DNA from: Membranipora membranacea
Lineage: Eukaryota > Bryozoa > Gymnolaemata > Cheilostomatida > Membraniporidae
Assembly (NCBI GenBank): GCA_914767715.1
Contig: OU612075.1
Span: 3,288,001-3,352,000 of the forward strand
Length of the DNA: 64,000 nucleotides
Reading direction: 5' to 3'
Position 1 is the first letter of the stretch, and the number at the start of each line of letters is the position of its first letter. The notes below the pieces were generated by a model. It was not told where the DNA came from, did no database searches, and saw nothing but the letters and a program-made list of their open reading frames with translations. The translations under genes were made by a program, and so were the position numbers. Positions 1 through 12,347 of this stretch are shown piece after piece.

Positions 1-32
1 TAACTTTTTATTTGGCAAACATTAGGTGCCAA

Positions 33-110
33 ACCTATGATCAACCATCAGTAAAACTGAAATGCACTGAGTCAAACGTATGATCAACCATCAGTAAACT
101 GAAATGCACC
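33..110. repeat. short tandem duplication
   Basis: A unit of about 42 bp containing ATGATCAACCATCAGTAAA is present twice in a row with a few differences. No function is apparent. Confidence 0.7.
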
Positions 111-1586
111 GTAAACAGATTTAGATTTCAAACAAAAGCTTTTGCGACTTTAGTACAGGAGCAGCAGCATCAGCAGCGAACCTTTTGTCATCCTCGTGGT
201 TGATGCTTCTGACGCCACAGTGACAATGAAATAAAATGCCTTCAGATTGAGAGTAGAATGTGATACAGACGCCCTATGAGGATGAAGAGTCACATTCAAA
301 TAAACGGTGGAGAGATGCGGAACATGTCATAACTTACAAAAGTTTGTAATTGTGTTTAGGATGTCCAAAACTCATTCATTGCAACCTATATCAGGTCTCT
401 TCACTTCTATGGTAAGAATCATATTGCATAGGTGATGTGAGTTGCAGTATCTTTAGGTACAATAGGCTATTTACCAATATTCCATTTTGTCATAATTATG
501 TACAAACGCACTGTGAATGAGTTTGAATCGACAATACATTACCTGTATGAAGAAGAATGATCACACAAGCAATTTCTGTTCCCTTTGCCAAGATATTTGC
601 ATTCCTGATATCTGTTTCAGCTTTCAAAGAAGGTCATTCCATCTAGCAGAGTCTGAGACATGCCTGTCGACAAAGTGTAACACATGTCATGAAAACTTGG
701 AAAACGATCTACAAGGATTTTGTCATCGAGTAGTCATGTTTAGAGTGGAGGATTCTGTCATTGAGTAGTCATGTTTAGAGTGAAATGAAATCACGGAGAA
801 TGGCAAAGACAGAAACCATAACTGTAAACATTTTATCACGCATTCAGAACCTTGCCAAGCTACCTCGCTGTTCATAAAGAAATTGCTGTTGTGCAGAGCT
901 TCCTGGGCCAACAAAAAAGCCTACACTTAAAGTTGGCCTTCCATCAAATATCTTATTAGGATTAGGACCTGCATGTCACCTTCAAATTCATTACATGTAT
1001 CAACACCATGTACAGTCAGTCATCTTTTGTCAACAAGGATATATATGGAGCTGCAATCATCATGATGTAAAATTGTAAAACTTGAGCATGATGTGGAATG
1101 GATATGAAGCCTCCCAGTAGCTAGTCTAGTGGCTGCCATGAATGATGCATGCATGCCAATGAATGAATGTTTTGCGGGGAAGGGATAGGGTTGTGCTTCC
1201 AAATGCGAAGTAGTAGCTTGTAGGTACTAGTAGTGCAGATAACCTAGCAGAACAAGTACCAAGTTCAAAAAAGAGCCAGTCACTCAGTCAACAACAATGG
1301 TTACACCTACACAGTTAGAGCATGGTTAGAGTTACACATACATAACAATAAGTTACAACACTCACTCCACTGGCTAGCTATTGAGTTGTAATTGATTGTA
1401 AGTAATAGCAAAAAGAAACACCTACCTAACAGTGATTGAAGAATAGCAGTTTACTTGTTGTTCAATAATCATAGTTTGTTATATCAATTTACAGGAACAA
1501 AGTGATATGGATGATGATAAAAACACACCATTTTTCCAAATCTTTACAGGAATAAAAAAAAACCTATCCTTCCTATTTGGCTGAAT
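111..1586. other. no gene seen; AT-rich non-coding DNA
   Basis: Only short open frames without splice borders or recognisable motifs occur here. A local direct duplication of about 25 bp containing GAGTAGTCATGTTTAGAGTG lies at roughly 729-781. The stretch may include distal regulatory DNA of the first cluster gene, but nothing shows it directly. Confidence 0.5.
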
Positions 1587-1593
1587 TAAACAG

Positions 1594-1750
1594 TATCCGG
1601 TAAAGGTAAAGATCTAAACTCAGAATTAAAATAAAATAAAATTGTTTGAAATTTCTTTTATTTAAGATTTACAAGACATCCGGTTCCGCTTAGCAATAAT
1701 ATATTTTTGAAGAAAAAGGAAAATTTGGCCAAAACAAACATCCGGTTTCC
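1594..1750. promoter_or_regulatory. cluster of three ATCCGGT motifs upstream of the first cluster gene
   Basis: TATCCGGT (1594), CATCCGGTT (from 1677) and CATCCGGTTT (from 1739) lie within about 160 bp, 105-260 bp before the start codon at 1855. On the other strand they read AACCGGATG, close to the ETS-class core (C/A)GGA(A/T). The spacing before a gene is what is seen. Binding by an ETS factor is inference. Confidence 0.3.
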
Positions 1751-1854
1751 TGTTGAAAAGTGTGGCCGCTTTCGTCAACGGTAGCCTGCAGCTTTGACTA
1801 ATTGGGATAAAGTTGTTTTGCTTAGTCCAGCTTTTATCACCTGTAATTATTGAG

Positions 1855-2843
1855 ATGAGTCAACAGTGGAGTTCTAGAGAACACCTCGTGGGATTTGACG
1901 ATTATCCAGAGAAAAACAAAGTATACGATACAGAAGGTGACAGCAATAACTCAACAAAACCTGGGAAAGACTTTTGGTACATAGCTAGAGTATGCTTTCA
2001 TCTGATGATGGCTCTTCTGTTGATCTCCATGATCATAATAACCACCATCTACATCAGCCATCTGCAGACACATGTCCAAGATCTAGATGCAAGGCAGAAA
2101 ATCTTAGAAAAATATTTTGAAGATAATGGAAACCTCTTAAATGTAAGTACTCTTACCTTTGTTTTCCCTGCATTTAATTGTGTTTATTTCATTGGGAGTT
2201 TCTCTCTCATCTAGCCAGAGTGCAGATATTGGAAAAACTTTGTCAATTTATTTGGTTTGCAACTCCTTGTCAAAAAGTTTGATTACGCTTTACCCTATAG
2301 ATATGATGTATCTGAAAATCAAAGATTGTAGCAGTGAGAATTTTTCATGTTGTAGCACTGGCACACATTTTATGTTAAATTTTTAAAAGCAACCTCAACT
2401 CCTCTCCATCGCAATTCTTCGCCTCGGAGCGCAATTCCTATGACATTGATACCCTGTTGGCCAATTCAACGATATCTTTCTACTATATCCATCATCCCGG
2501 CGTTATAATTGGTGTTATCTTAATCTTATGTTATTTGTAACGTGATTTAAGGATGACTATGTTGACCGCCCCACCCCATGCAAGAGATACCTCATCGTCG
2601 TTATATATAACTTATCCTAGGTATTGTTTCTCTCTGTCCGTTCTTGGATAATAATTACTCCGCTCTAAAGAGAAAATTATAAAACAACAAAAATTCTAAT
2701 CTACCATTTCACTCCAGATTCAATCTTTCATGGTTATTTCAATGTTTCCAGAATTAAAGATCAGAAGCATTGACAACCCTGTGGTACGCTTCACAAGTTT
2801 ACAAAATCAGATCACACAAGGAGGACTACCGTGGGTAAATTGA
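1855..2843 (+). CDS. small single-pass membrane protein, cluster copy 1 (two exons)
   Basis: Function unknown. Exon 1 (1855-2142, 96 residues) starts MSQQWSSREH and has FDDYPEK near residue 14, a polar linker, then DFWYIARVCFHLMMALLL leading into a hydrophobic span at about 47-67. A heptad-like segment SHLQTHVQDLDARQ follows. It ends in phase 0 at a strong donor, AAT|GTAAGT. A polypyrimidine-AG acceptor at 2717 opens an in-phase second exon (2718-2843) adding 41 residues that end GGLPWVN and a stop. Reading through the donor instead gives a short unrelated tail. The start was chosen by alignment with the other four copies; an open frame extends further upstream without an ATG. The layout fits a type II membrane protein with an outside coil, but topology is inferred. 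This is the only copy with a clear functional splice donor. Confidence 0.6.
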
Positions 2844-3144
2844 AGGCAAAAAAACAAGAACTAACACATCACCATAGGCAGCTCTTACAGGGAGCCAAAA
2901 GATATACATTAATCACATTGATCTCATGAGTATATAAAAGTGCAGCTGCTTTCATAGCTTGTTGAAATTATTACTTATTTTTATCTTTACGTCCTTATCT
3001 TCAAAATGAATTTTGTTTGTTCGCTGGATATTGTCAAGACTTGTTGACATAAAACTTAAAATAGAAGAGGGGATTTTCTCTAATAAATAAGTATGGAATA
3101 TAAATGTTTGACTCTGCTATCACATTTCAAGGATGCTGTATACC
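2844..3144. other. no gene seen between cluster copy 1 and a palindromic MITE
   Basis: AT-rich DNA without a convincing open frame. It may hold the 3' untranslated region of cluster copy 1. Confidence 0.4.
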
Positions 3145-3257
3145 TAGATCAAGTTTGATCCATTTTGCCAACGTTGGAAATTCTCCCGTCTACCGACACG
3201 GCGTGTCAGTAGACGGGAGCAATTCCAACGCTGGCCAAATGGATCAAACTTGATCTA
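3145..3257. mobile_element. 113-bp palindromic MITE
   Basis: Two 49-nt arms (3145-3193 and 3209-3257) are reverse complements with only a few mismatches. They begin TAGATCAAGTTTGATCC. The 15-nt centre is itself palindromic (GACAC-GGC-GTGTC). The structure fits a foldback MITE. A degraded relative lies at 30718-30833. No clear target duplication was seen. Confidence 0.75.
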
Positions 3258-4635
3258 CTGTTAACATGTGGAAGAATATTTCTTATCATTATAGTGAGTG
3301 GTTAGTTTATTTTTCATCATCATTAGAATTAAAGTACACAGATCATAGGATTGATTATGAGGATAGGATTTCTCAGCTTCTCAACCTGTCTTGTTGTTTT
3401 AATTAGCTGACACGTCGATCTCATGAGTAAGTGTTAGTTCTGGTACTGGTGATAACATCACATTCCAGGTTGTTACAACATGAATGGAGAGGAATAGGCG
3501 TTAGAAGTAAGTACCAAAGATACAAAAAATACAAAAATATTATGTCTATGTTGAGTGCAATGAATTGAATGTCAACATTGGTCCAGAAAAGTATGAACTC
3601 TACCAAGTCAGAACTTTTCATTACACTGATGCCAATTTTAGTGAAACTAGGAATTTGATAATCTGAATTGACATAGAAGACATTGATCTTGTAGGACTGG
3701 AGTCATCATGCCTCTTTATCTGGGAGATAACCCAAATTACATTGCAGTCTTGAAAACTATAATAGTCTGTTACAGGTAACCATACAAATGCTGACTGTTG
3801 GTGCTGTTAACCGGGTGCTGTTAGTATTTATCTTTCCATATCAGAGAAAAAATTTCGTTCACAAGGCCTTAACAAACAAGGAGAATAAAGATGGAAGAGA
3901 ATAATACAATCATGTTGTATTATCCCCCATTGGAGACAAGATGGAAGTAGGATGGTGTCAAAACGAGCCCATCCCCAAAGCTACAAGCCTTTAACAGGCA
4001 GCTAGATATTAAGTTATAGTTTAGCTGTATCACCTTAAATAAATTCTCATGAGCAACGCTGGTCCTATAAATGTATATATATGCAGTGGTACTCACGCAA
4101 ATTCATTGCTCCCACATACATCTACATACATACATATATAAAAAGTATACAAATACATACATTCGACAGTCTCATGAGTCTACACACTCTTGATTGATAC
4201 TTTATTGTTCATAATAGTACTAGATTTCACTCAAATAGTCTCGCACAAGCTGTAAAACAATCTTACAACTTTTTTTAGTTTGTTTCGCAGTCTGTTACAG
4301 ACTGTTTTAGACACAGCCAAAGCCTAAGCACTGCGGTTCGCAAGGGATTTTTGTAGGACAGATTTTACTGCAATTATGAGCCAGGCTAACTCAAATGCCT
4401 GTGAACCTGTGAACCAAACAACTTTGTCAGTGAATTTGAGCTGCCGCTGCACTAGGCCTGATAAAGTAAATCAGTGCTACAAATTTTTTTGTGACCCATG
4501 CATGACAATTTGAGTGATATGAATGGAGTTTTCAACCAAATGAACTGGAATTCAGTTATTGAGTATCCAATGTGTTGAGTTGTCAGGCTCTACTTAGTCT
4601 GAGCACTTAGACCAGGTTCTACAGTATATGATATT
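3258..4635. other. no gene seen
   Basis: AT-rich intergenic DNA with ATAC/ATAT simple-sequence patches around 4070-4170. No supported coding exon was found. Confidence 0.4.
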
Positions 4636-4987
4636 ATATAATATGGTTTTCTTGCAAGCTGAGTGGAAAAACAAAGACAATAGTTCATCATAGAAACCTT
4701 TGAAATATGCTGCGGTACTTCGTTCTTCAAACAACGCTAACAAATCGATTTTGAATAATATGTGAATAAATTAATAATGAACAAAGCTAAACCAATTTTT
4801 TGTCATGGTTGTGCAACAGAATAGATGAAGTGAATAAAAATCAATTGGCTATGTATTTACTGTTATCACTATGACAAAACTCAACATTCTGTTAAGCTCT
4901 ACCATTTTCAATCATATTGTGAACCACCTTTGACACAGGCGCAACTGCAATACACACCATAGACCTAGCAATTAATCCGCATATATC

Positions 4988-5272
4988 ATGGGACAGCAGT
5001 CAAGCTCACAAGAATACCTTGGATTGGATGATTATCCACAGAAGACACATGGCAAAGACATTGAGAAGAATTACTCCAAACAGAAAGACTTTTGGTACAT
5101 AGCTAGAGTATGCTTTCATCTGATGATGGCTCTTCTGTTGGTCTCTATGATCATAATAACCATCATCTATATCAGCCATCTGCAGACACACGTACAGGAA
5201 CTGGACGCAAGGCAGAAAGTCCTGGAGAAAACTCTGGAGAGAACACTAATGTCTCTAAGTATAAAGAAGTAA
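4988..5272 (+). CDS. small single-pass membrane protein, cluster copy 2 (subtype A)
   Basis: Function unknown; 94 residues from the ATG in CATATATCATGGG. The tail (1-37) has LGLDDYPQK at about 11-19 and many charged residues. The hydrophobic span is about 41-62. A heptad-like segment follows at 64-86, with Leu at spaced positions in SHLQTHVQELDARQKVLEK. It ends MSLSIKK and a stop. The core from KDFWYIAR to the coil is almost identical in DNA to the other copies, whereas the tail is close only to copy 4. The stop falls shortly after the coil, where copy 1 has a splice donor, so this copy is either a complete mini-protein or a truncated first exon. A weak donor-like GTATAA lies just before the stop. 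Confidence 0.6.
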   Translation: MGQQSSSQEYLGLDDYPQKTHGKDIEKNYSKQKDFWYIARVCFHLMMALLLVSMIIITIIYISHLQTHVQELDARQKVLEKTLERTLMSLSIKK

Positions 5273-6884
5273 TCTGAAGACACCTGAATGTCAGGCAGAA
5301 GGAATCTGAAGGATCAATTTTAGTACAATTACTCCGACTTTTCAAGTATTGTGTGGGAGTGCAGCTTGTTGTTCGTTCAGCTTTCATAAGAGAACGATGA
5401 GAAGACTTGTTGTCTCCCCCAATGTCACAGCTATGATCTTATCCATCACATCCTGCATTTTCTTTTGGATTTTCTGTTATTCTTTTTCTAATATACTATA
5501 CTATACTGAATCATTTCTAAACAAAATTCTTTCCATGCAGTGCTCAAAAAATCAAAAATAAAAGAAAAAATCATCGAATATAGAAAGTCGCATGTTGTAA
5601 TGTTGTCATAGTTGTTGAATGGATGAAAACTGAATGAATGGATGGCCTGAAACTGATGGTCCTTTTCAAGTTCCACACTATACTATCCATTGTTTTTCGT
5701 TTTCTAACATAGAAATTGCATCAGTTAATGCAGTGTAAGCAGGGAGTTTGGGACCTCCCTGGTGTAAGGCATATTCTGACTCCGAAAATACAGATGAAAA
5801 ACAATTAACATAAACTAAACTTCTTGGACACAAATGCGATTCTACAGCTACACTTGCAAAAACTTTATAACCACTTGACATTAGTCATGTATTCTACAAA
5901 CTCAAACTCGAAATCTTGTGGAGCAAGTGTTCCACTACTGTCAGTTTAGCCATACCTATGCCAACATCTCATATTACTTTAATAAACATGCCATTATTCC
6001 TTTTTTTTCAATCCAAATTTGTGTTTTAATAAAAGGCAATCAAGCATGTACGGAATTGTGATCAGACCATAGAGTTAATGAGTATATAATAACTCGTGTT
6101 TTATCATATGTTACTTATATATACATATCAATCAAAGTTTAGTCATTATGACACCTTCGATATCTGAGGGTCGGCATCATTCAGGGCTATTGTATTCTCC
6201 TGTTTAAAGATGAGGCAACTCCTAGATTTGATTCTTCATGAGATTGGTTGGTATGTAAGACCTCTTATAAAGTGGATAGGTCGTAGGCATAACTATCCAC
6301 ATAATATAAAGACATTCTCATAAATAAGGTTAATTTTTAAAAACAATTTTAAAATATAGAAACAATGAAACTGTGCTACTCTCCATAGCGGAAATACTGT
6401 GTTGATTGCAAAGTATCATTTTGTTGAATCGTGCGAAAAAAATTAACGTCCGTCCATTAGTCAGTGGCATGTACACTCTACCCCTCAGCTTTGATAACCA
6501 TGTCCGACAGCAAAGCAGTGGTTTCTATTCCTTGTCTAGCTGTACAGTACAGCACTCTACTCAATTACCCATTACGAATATTACTTTTTTCTAGTCATGT
6601 TACGTGCAAGTCAGCAAAAAACTCCCAACCGTATGCATTATTGATTTGTTGGAATGAATCTAATTAACATCAGCATGATTGTGAGTCATGGAATGAAGAG
6701 CTACTTGTTTATTTGGAGTGTATCCAACTCTTTTATTTACATCCAATAACAAAGCGATGTGGGCAGATTTTATCGCTGCAATAGATTTTATTAGCTGGTA
6801 GTTTTTGTATTGAGCATATCTATCCGAGTGAGCTCGGGTAAATCAACTTTATCTATATTGCTGAACAAACCTCAAACTTTGGAT

Positions 6885-7184
6885 ATGAGTTCTGAGTGGG
6901 GATCACAAGTACACCTTACAGGATTGGATGACTGTCCAGAGAAGGGAAATAATGTCAACAGCGACGCTGTAAGAGTTAACTCAACAGAGGAAACAAGAGA
7001 CTTTTGGTACATAGCTAAAGTATGCTATCATCTGATGATGGCTCTTCTGTTGGTCTCTATGATCATTATAACCACCATCTACATCAGCCATCTGCAGACA
7101 CATGTGCAGGAACTGGACGCAAGACAGAGAGTCCTGGAGAAAGCTCTGAGGGACATTCTACAAAAGAAGTTTGAGTTACAATGA
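6885..7184 (+). CDS. small single-pass membrane protein, cluster copy 3 (subtype B)
   Basis: Function unknown; 99 residues. The start MSSEWGSQVHLTGLDDCPEK was chosen because copy 5 has the same start and leader (CTTTGGATATGAGT against CTTGGATATGAGT). The span is about residues 47-67 and the coil 69-92, ending KKFELQ. Compared with other copies it has AK for AR and YH for FH just before the span, and Cys replaces Tyr in the DDYP motif. It lies 1.6 kb downstream of copy 2 on the same strand. Leader DNA from about 6795 is shared with copy 5 and probably contains the promoter. Confidence 0.6.
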   Translation: MSSEWGSQVHLTGLDDCPEKGNNVNSDAVRVNSTEETRDFWYIAKVCYHLMMALLLVSMIIITTIYISHLQTHVQELDARQRVLEKALRDILQKKFELQ

Positions 7185-8454
7185 AATGTGGCTGAAACAT
7201 TTAGATATTTATGGTGTTGTCACAGAATTTACAATTCAATTTTTACAGAAATCAACCTTCTGAATCAATCAAAATTTACCTTTGCTGGCCATAAATGATA
7301 ATATCTGCAAGCCTTTTCAGCTCAGAGGCCTCCGCATAGTACATACCGACAATCGTTAACAATTGTCACCTTATGCATTAAACTAAACTAAGTTATAGTA
7401 ATACCAAGTTTTATAGTTTACCATAGTTTATTTATATGAAATTGAAATGATTTTTTGAGATACTTGTTACCGCATTGTTACTTAATATCGAGTTTTCTCA
7501 TACTAGCATTTGTTTGGTATTGTCTAACTACTTCTGCAGTAGTATAGATTGCTTAGAGTTTTCCATTTATAAAGCATTAAAAAATTGATGTATTTCGGAA
7601 GCTGGAGTTCATTGCCTTAACTGTGACATCATTATAACTCCATTAATGTTAAGAAATATAAATTTTAAGATGCTAGTATTCAGTTATATATTAAACATCT
7701 GTGTCATTGAAATAATTCTGAGTTTAAAACTTCAAGGATCACATCATAGGGCCCTGGGGAGAGCATATCTATAACTAATACCGAGGTCCTTTGCATAACA
7801 ATGATCAAAGAAATTGATAGAGGTCTCTGATCTTTGTCCACACAGTGTAGGGGGGAAGTATATAGATGATTGATAATAAACACACAATGAAGGTGTTAAA
7901 CATCAAACGATCACTATCTGATATTAAAAACAAACCATTCATTGAAAGTTAAGAAATATTGACGGCTACTTTTGGCTTGCCTCGCAACAGAAATCCACAA
8001 AAAAACTGATACATTTTGCCAGCGCTACATTGCATGGCTTACTATATGTTCTTATCCCAATGTTCAGAGAAAAGGTGCACAGTTTTGTGCGAAAACAATT
8101 TACACACAATCAAATCACCGCCAATTGGTTGAGGTCTACCAGCAAATCTAAAACCAGGTTTAATAAAAGTTGGTTTTCCTCAAGATAGCTGTTTAAGGCT
8201 GCTTGGTTAGCAAGGAGTTACAGGGGACGCCTTGCTCACACCACACATTACCCTGGAACTTGTGGATGACCAGTATCAGCACGAGTTCACAAAACTGTGA
8301 TTAGCTGACTCAACAACCTTGGCAAAGAGCATAAATTTAAGCATTATCATATTATTGTAATACGTTTGTTAGGGCACATCAAAAGGTTAAATAAGTCACC
8401 AGAGAAAAACTCAAAATTATTTTATGTGTGTGATGTTTGTTGTGACTGTGTTTA
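7185..8454. other. no gene seen
   Basis: AT-rich intergenic DNA after cluster copy 3. No exon, RNA gene or clear repeat was supported. Confidence 0.4.
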
Positions 8455-11400
8455 GGCTGGTTCACAATGTCCCAGATGACATTAGGATGCCATCACAGAT
8501 GGTCACAGTCTTATGTTCACCTTGTAAAATTCATCCCAGACTAGCAATTAGGTTTTTGTCTGGGATAGTGCTGGGATAATGTTCACATTGTTTAGGATCG
8601 TCCCAGATGATCCCACCCAGCAAACGGCAAACATTTCTATAACAGTATGATAACGTTGCTATAACATTCAAGATTCCTCGTCAGAGCGTTTTTGTGTGAT
8701 GTTATAGTTGCGAAAACTGTGGACACGTTTTAACGTTATGGTCATGTTATTTTAAATATTACTGATTAACAGCTTTCAAACGTTGTTACCCGACATCGTG
8801 AGAGCATTATTTTATAACGTTACAATAACGCTAGGTGACAGCAGATTTCCATGTTATAAAAATGTTATGAAATAACATTGAAGAATGATGGTGCAGTATC
8901 GTCTTCATGAGGAAGCCTATTTATATGGCATGGTAACATTTTGGCAACATTGCCATATTATTACATGCATATTTTTTAATTGTCAAGAATTTAATCAAAA
9001 TTATAACTTATCAAACTCTGCATCAAAGACAAGTAGTGTGCAACTTTATAAGATCATGAAATCTTGAAAGATAAATTTACAAATCATGTAATAATTCTGC
9101 ATTTTATTAATATCCACAAAATATAAGAAATCCACAAAAATAAGAACAAAATATGTTGTAATAACTGATGATGCATGGGGCATTCAATTGAAATGATGCA
9201 AAAACTTATGAAAATAAGGGAAGAAGATAAGAAAGTTTAGTATTGGAAAATGGGAGGAATATAGCATCTATCCATCAGAGTCATCCAATCATCTCGGGAT
9301 TCCTTTGTGCCATGTTAGACAGAAGCTGTAACAGAAAATAGAAAAAAGGATATGTTAGATATATATTCACAATAAATCACACTTCAAATTCGTAGCTATA
9401 TCATATTTGATGGATTATAGCGATGGTTTTTATGAATACCGCCATTAATTACCAAACAATTTCAGCAAATATTTCTAAGTGGTTAGGGACAATGTGAGAA
9501 AAGGTTTATTATGTGAATACTGAGCTGTCTTCCCTTTGTCAGTGTCACTACAACTCTAAGTTGAATTTAAATCTCAAATGCAAAATATTAAAAAATAATT
9601 GGTAATTCAGAAGTCAATCCTTTGAAATTAATTGTGCTTGCCAGAATATTTGCATGCAAAACATGTTTAGGATAATAAAAATTCAATTGAGGGAACTCTT
9701 ATCATATATCAAGTCCTTCAAAAAGTTACCTTTTATTTTTTGCCACCCTTTTAGTGAGGGGCAGCTCTCAGTACGTCGGCTATTTTCATATCTATTTCCT
9801 TCTGGGTATAACACTGCTGTATCAGTGCCCCTACAATACAATAGAATATCAATTTGACAATGAATTTTTGCATCTCCTACACACACACACAGTCTTACTT
9901 CCTTCAACTTCCTACAGCCGACCATTGTAAAACTGAAGTCAAGTAGCTTGCTTGAGTTTTTAAAGGGTATTACTAGCATGTCAATCAATCAAGTAGAAGC
10001 TACCAGATTTTTAGCTATATCCAGTTACTGACACAGAGGTGCCAATACAATGAAAGTACGCTTAATACGATCATGCACTTTACAATCAAGCAAAACGCCC
10101 TCAACTTGCAATAAGGGTCAATCTCTTCACAATTCAAAACAACAGGAAGATAAAAAAAAACTACGCATAAAAAATGGCACGCATATCACATTAATGATTA
10201 TTGACATCTTAGGCGGCAACTTACCATTTTCTTGGAGTACTGACTGTTTCAATCCTTTACCGCGGTGAAATTAATCCGTTCAGAATTAATAGTGTACTAG
10301 TAGTAGTATAGAGACGCTAGGCTAGATAGCATACACATCGAAGGGGTCGGCAACGAACATTTTATTGGTTGTTGTACCCTGTGAATTAAAAACAATTCGT
10401 TTATGCATTGGAAAGAACATTCCTTGGAAAATTGTTTAAAATACAAGCAGGATATTTTTAGTAATTATCAAAGTCATTATTCGATAAAATTTAGTAGCCG
10501 ATAAATTCCGGCCGTTACATAATGAAACACTGTGACATGACCATAATAAGAATGCGATGGGACAATGAACAGATGAACATAATGTGGTTAGGCTGCATGT
10601 AAATACACAATAAACTTACAAAATTATCGCCCTCTTACATATGTTGCGTAAATCTTCCTAGTTAGGATAACTGGTATAGAAGTAATAATCATCTCTACCT
10701 AAGGAAGTGAAATAAGTCTATAAGAAGCAGGAAGCACAGGTACTCAGTCCGTAATTGACATCAAATTTGACAACTTGAGATACTGGTAGCATATTACTAT
10801 ATGACATACGAGTTATTTCATAAAAATCAAACATCAAAGCAAGTGTATGGTATAAAATAATGCAAAACTTACAACTTGTGCGGTGACACTGCGTCTGTAA
10901 TAATGCTGCAGGCTACATCGTAAGGATAAATTGGAGCGCAGCGTAAAACAGAAATATAAGTTGATACAAAATGGAGGCTCGTCAATTAGCTGGTTGGCTG
11001 TACGAGTCTTGACAAGAAAGTGGTGCATAAAATGATGACAAACAAGTCTATACTTAGAATTAGCGCGGTTAATAGTAATCAAGATTTCCATGTAGTGAAA
11101 TGTAGGGCTGTGGTTTACAAAAAATGTCAGCATCAACATTTCTAATGAGTAAAACACTGCTAATAGGTAATTGCGACAGCATTGCTCCATCTGAAAATTT
11201 ATCTGCATGAATCAGATCTATGATACTGATACAAATAGAGATTCGCCTAAGCTGAGATTGATCATGGCGAATTATCTAAGCTTTACTCCTTCTTTGGCTG
11301 GAAAACAAGCTTCTGACCCAGCTTATCTTGAGATGTGTGTAGTAATGTTCATTCAAACCTTGCTTCTCAAGAAAACATTATGTAACATTTTCAGTAATTA

Positions 11401-12344
11401 ACAATGAACTGAGCACTGTTACTGTTAGTGAATAATTGTTATTGTTAGGGATTATGTGAATGGCTTTCACCAGTTAGGCACCGGTTGTCATCTATGGGGC
11501 ATTGGGAACTGGCTCTTTTCAAACCTTTTGTGTCATCTCAAACCTTAGAATAAATGATTTTCAGACCTTTTGGATAACAAAGCATTACAGTCACGCTTTT
11601 AATTGAGAGGACAAAACAACATTCTCTTATCATTATGGTAATGAAGATGTGTAAGCATTATGATAAGAGAATACACTGAATGTTGTGACAGTGTTATGAA
11701 AAAACACTACTATGATACCTTTTGATTTTAGCGAGATCATTGGTTATAATGTGGTTGTCACAGCGTTATAAAATAATCCTCATAAGATGATCATAAAACA
11801 ATGTTGTCATGATGGAAGAACTGTGATGCTATAACATTGTTACAATCAAATGTTATTTTATAGCATTATCATAACAACATTTAAGCGTTAATTATGAGCT
11901 GTTTTCTTGTCATTACATAATGAAGTTGTCATCACATTATAAATAACATTTGACAAATACTCAGATCTGAAGATTCTGCTATAACAGAATCTGAACATTG
12001 TGATTACCGTTCCGTAACCTATTAGACAATAACCAAAGCCTATCATTTTTACACGATGTTAGCCTAACATTAGCAGAATGTAATATTAAATATATTTGTA
12101 TGCAAAACATTGTCATAATGTTCACCGTTTGCTGGGCAGATGATCCCAATGTGTGGTTCACATAGCACCCAGATGTAAAATGAGTCTGGGTCCGCCTGGG
12201 ACAGCATCGGGAAAGTTTGACGCTTACGAACTTTCCAGATACCGTCCCAGACGGACCCAGACAGTCTGGGATTGTGTCATTTTCATGTTCACATTGACTG
12301 GGATGGCTATCTGGGATGGTCGTCTGGGACGATGTGCACCAGCC
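8455..12344. mobile_element. MITE copy A, split by a later transposon
   Basis: The left part (8455-8615) and right part (12149-12344) together form a MITE like the one at 12348-12748. Ends are inverted: GGCTGGTTCACAATGTCCCAGA on the left, and GGCTGGTGCACAT.GTCCCAGA when the right end is read in reverse. The interior is rich in TCCCAGAT/ATCTGGGA repeats in both orientations. The 8616-12136 element sits in the middle, flanked by a duplicated 12-mer of this MITE. Confidence 0.75.
8616..12136. mobile_element. 3.5 kb DNA transposon with 12-bp target duplication
   Basis: The ends are inverted repeats starting CCCAGCAAACGG, extending to about 20 bp with two mismatches. The flanks carry a perfect direct repeat, CAGATGATCCCA, at 8604-8615 and 12137-12148. 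Both subterminal zones (about 8630-8880 and 11580-12000) are dense in ATAAC(A/G)TT words in both orientations. No transposase frame was recognised inside, so it is probably non-autonomous. A long target duplication fits Mutator-like elements best among known superfamilies, but that assignment is weak. Confidence 0.75.
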
Positions 12345-12347
12345 ATT

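Larger units (their letters stand above)
4636..7184. repeat. segmental duplication unit D1 (A-B gene pair)
   Basis: This segment is similar, in the same order, to 21862-28350. Matches include the start context (ATGGTTTT.. GAGTGGAAAA), the CACACACCATAGG-type leader before the A gene, the region near GATGAGG(C/T)AACTCCT, and GATTGTGAGTCATGG before the B gene. Duplication of a two-gene block is inferred from this co-linearity. The non-coding spacer between the two genes (5273-6884) shows no further gene. Confidence 0.7.

Noticed and set aside
6406-6667. Overlapping plus-strand frames between copies 2 and 3
   Set aside because: The counterpart region in D2 does not keep the frames open, so they are not conserved.
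10834-11208. 124-residue minus-strand frame inside the 8616-12136 element
   Set aside because: No transposase-like motif, biased composition, and no homologous pattern recognised.
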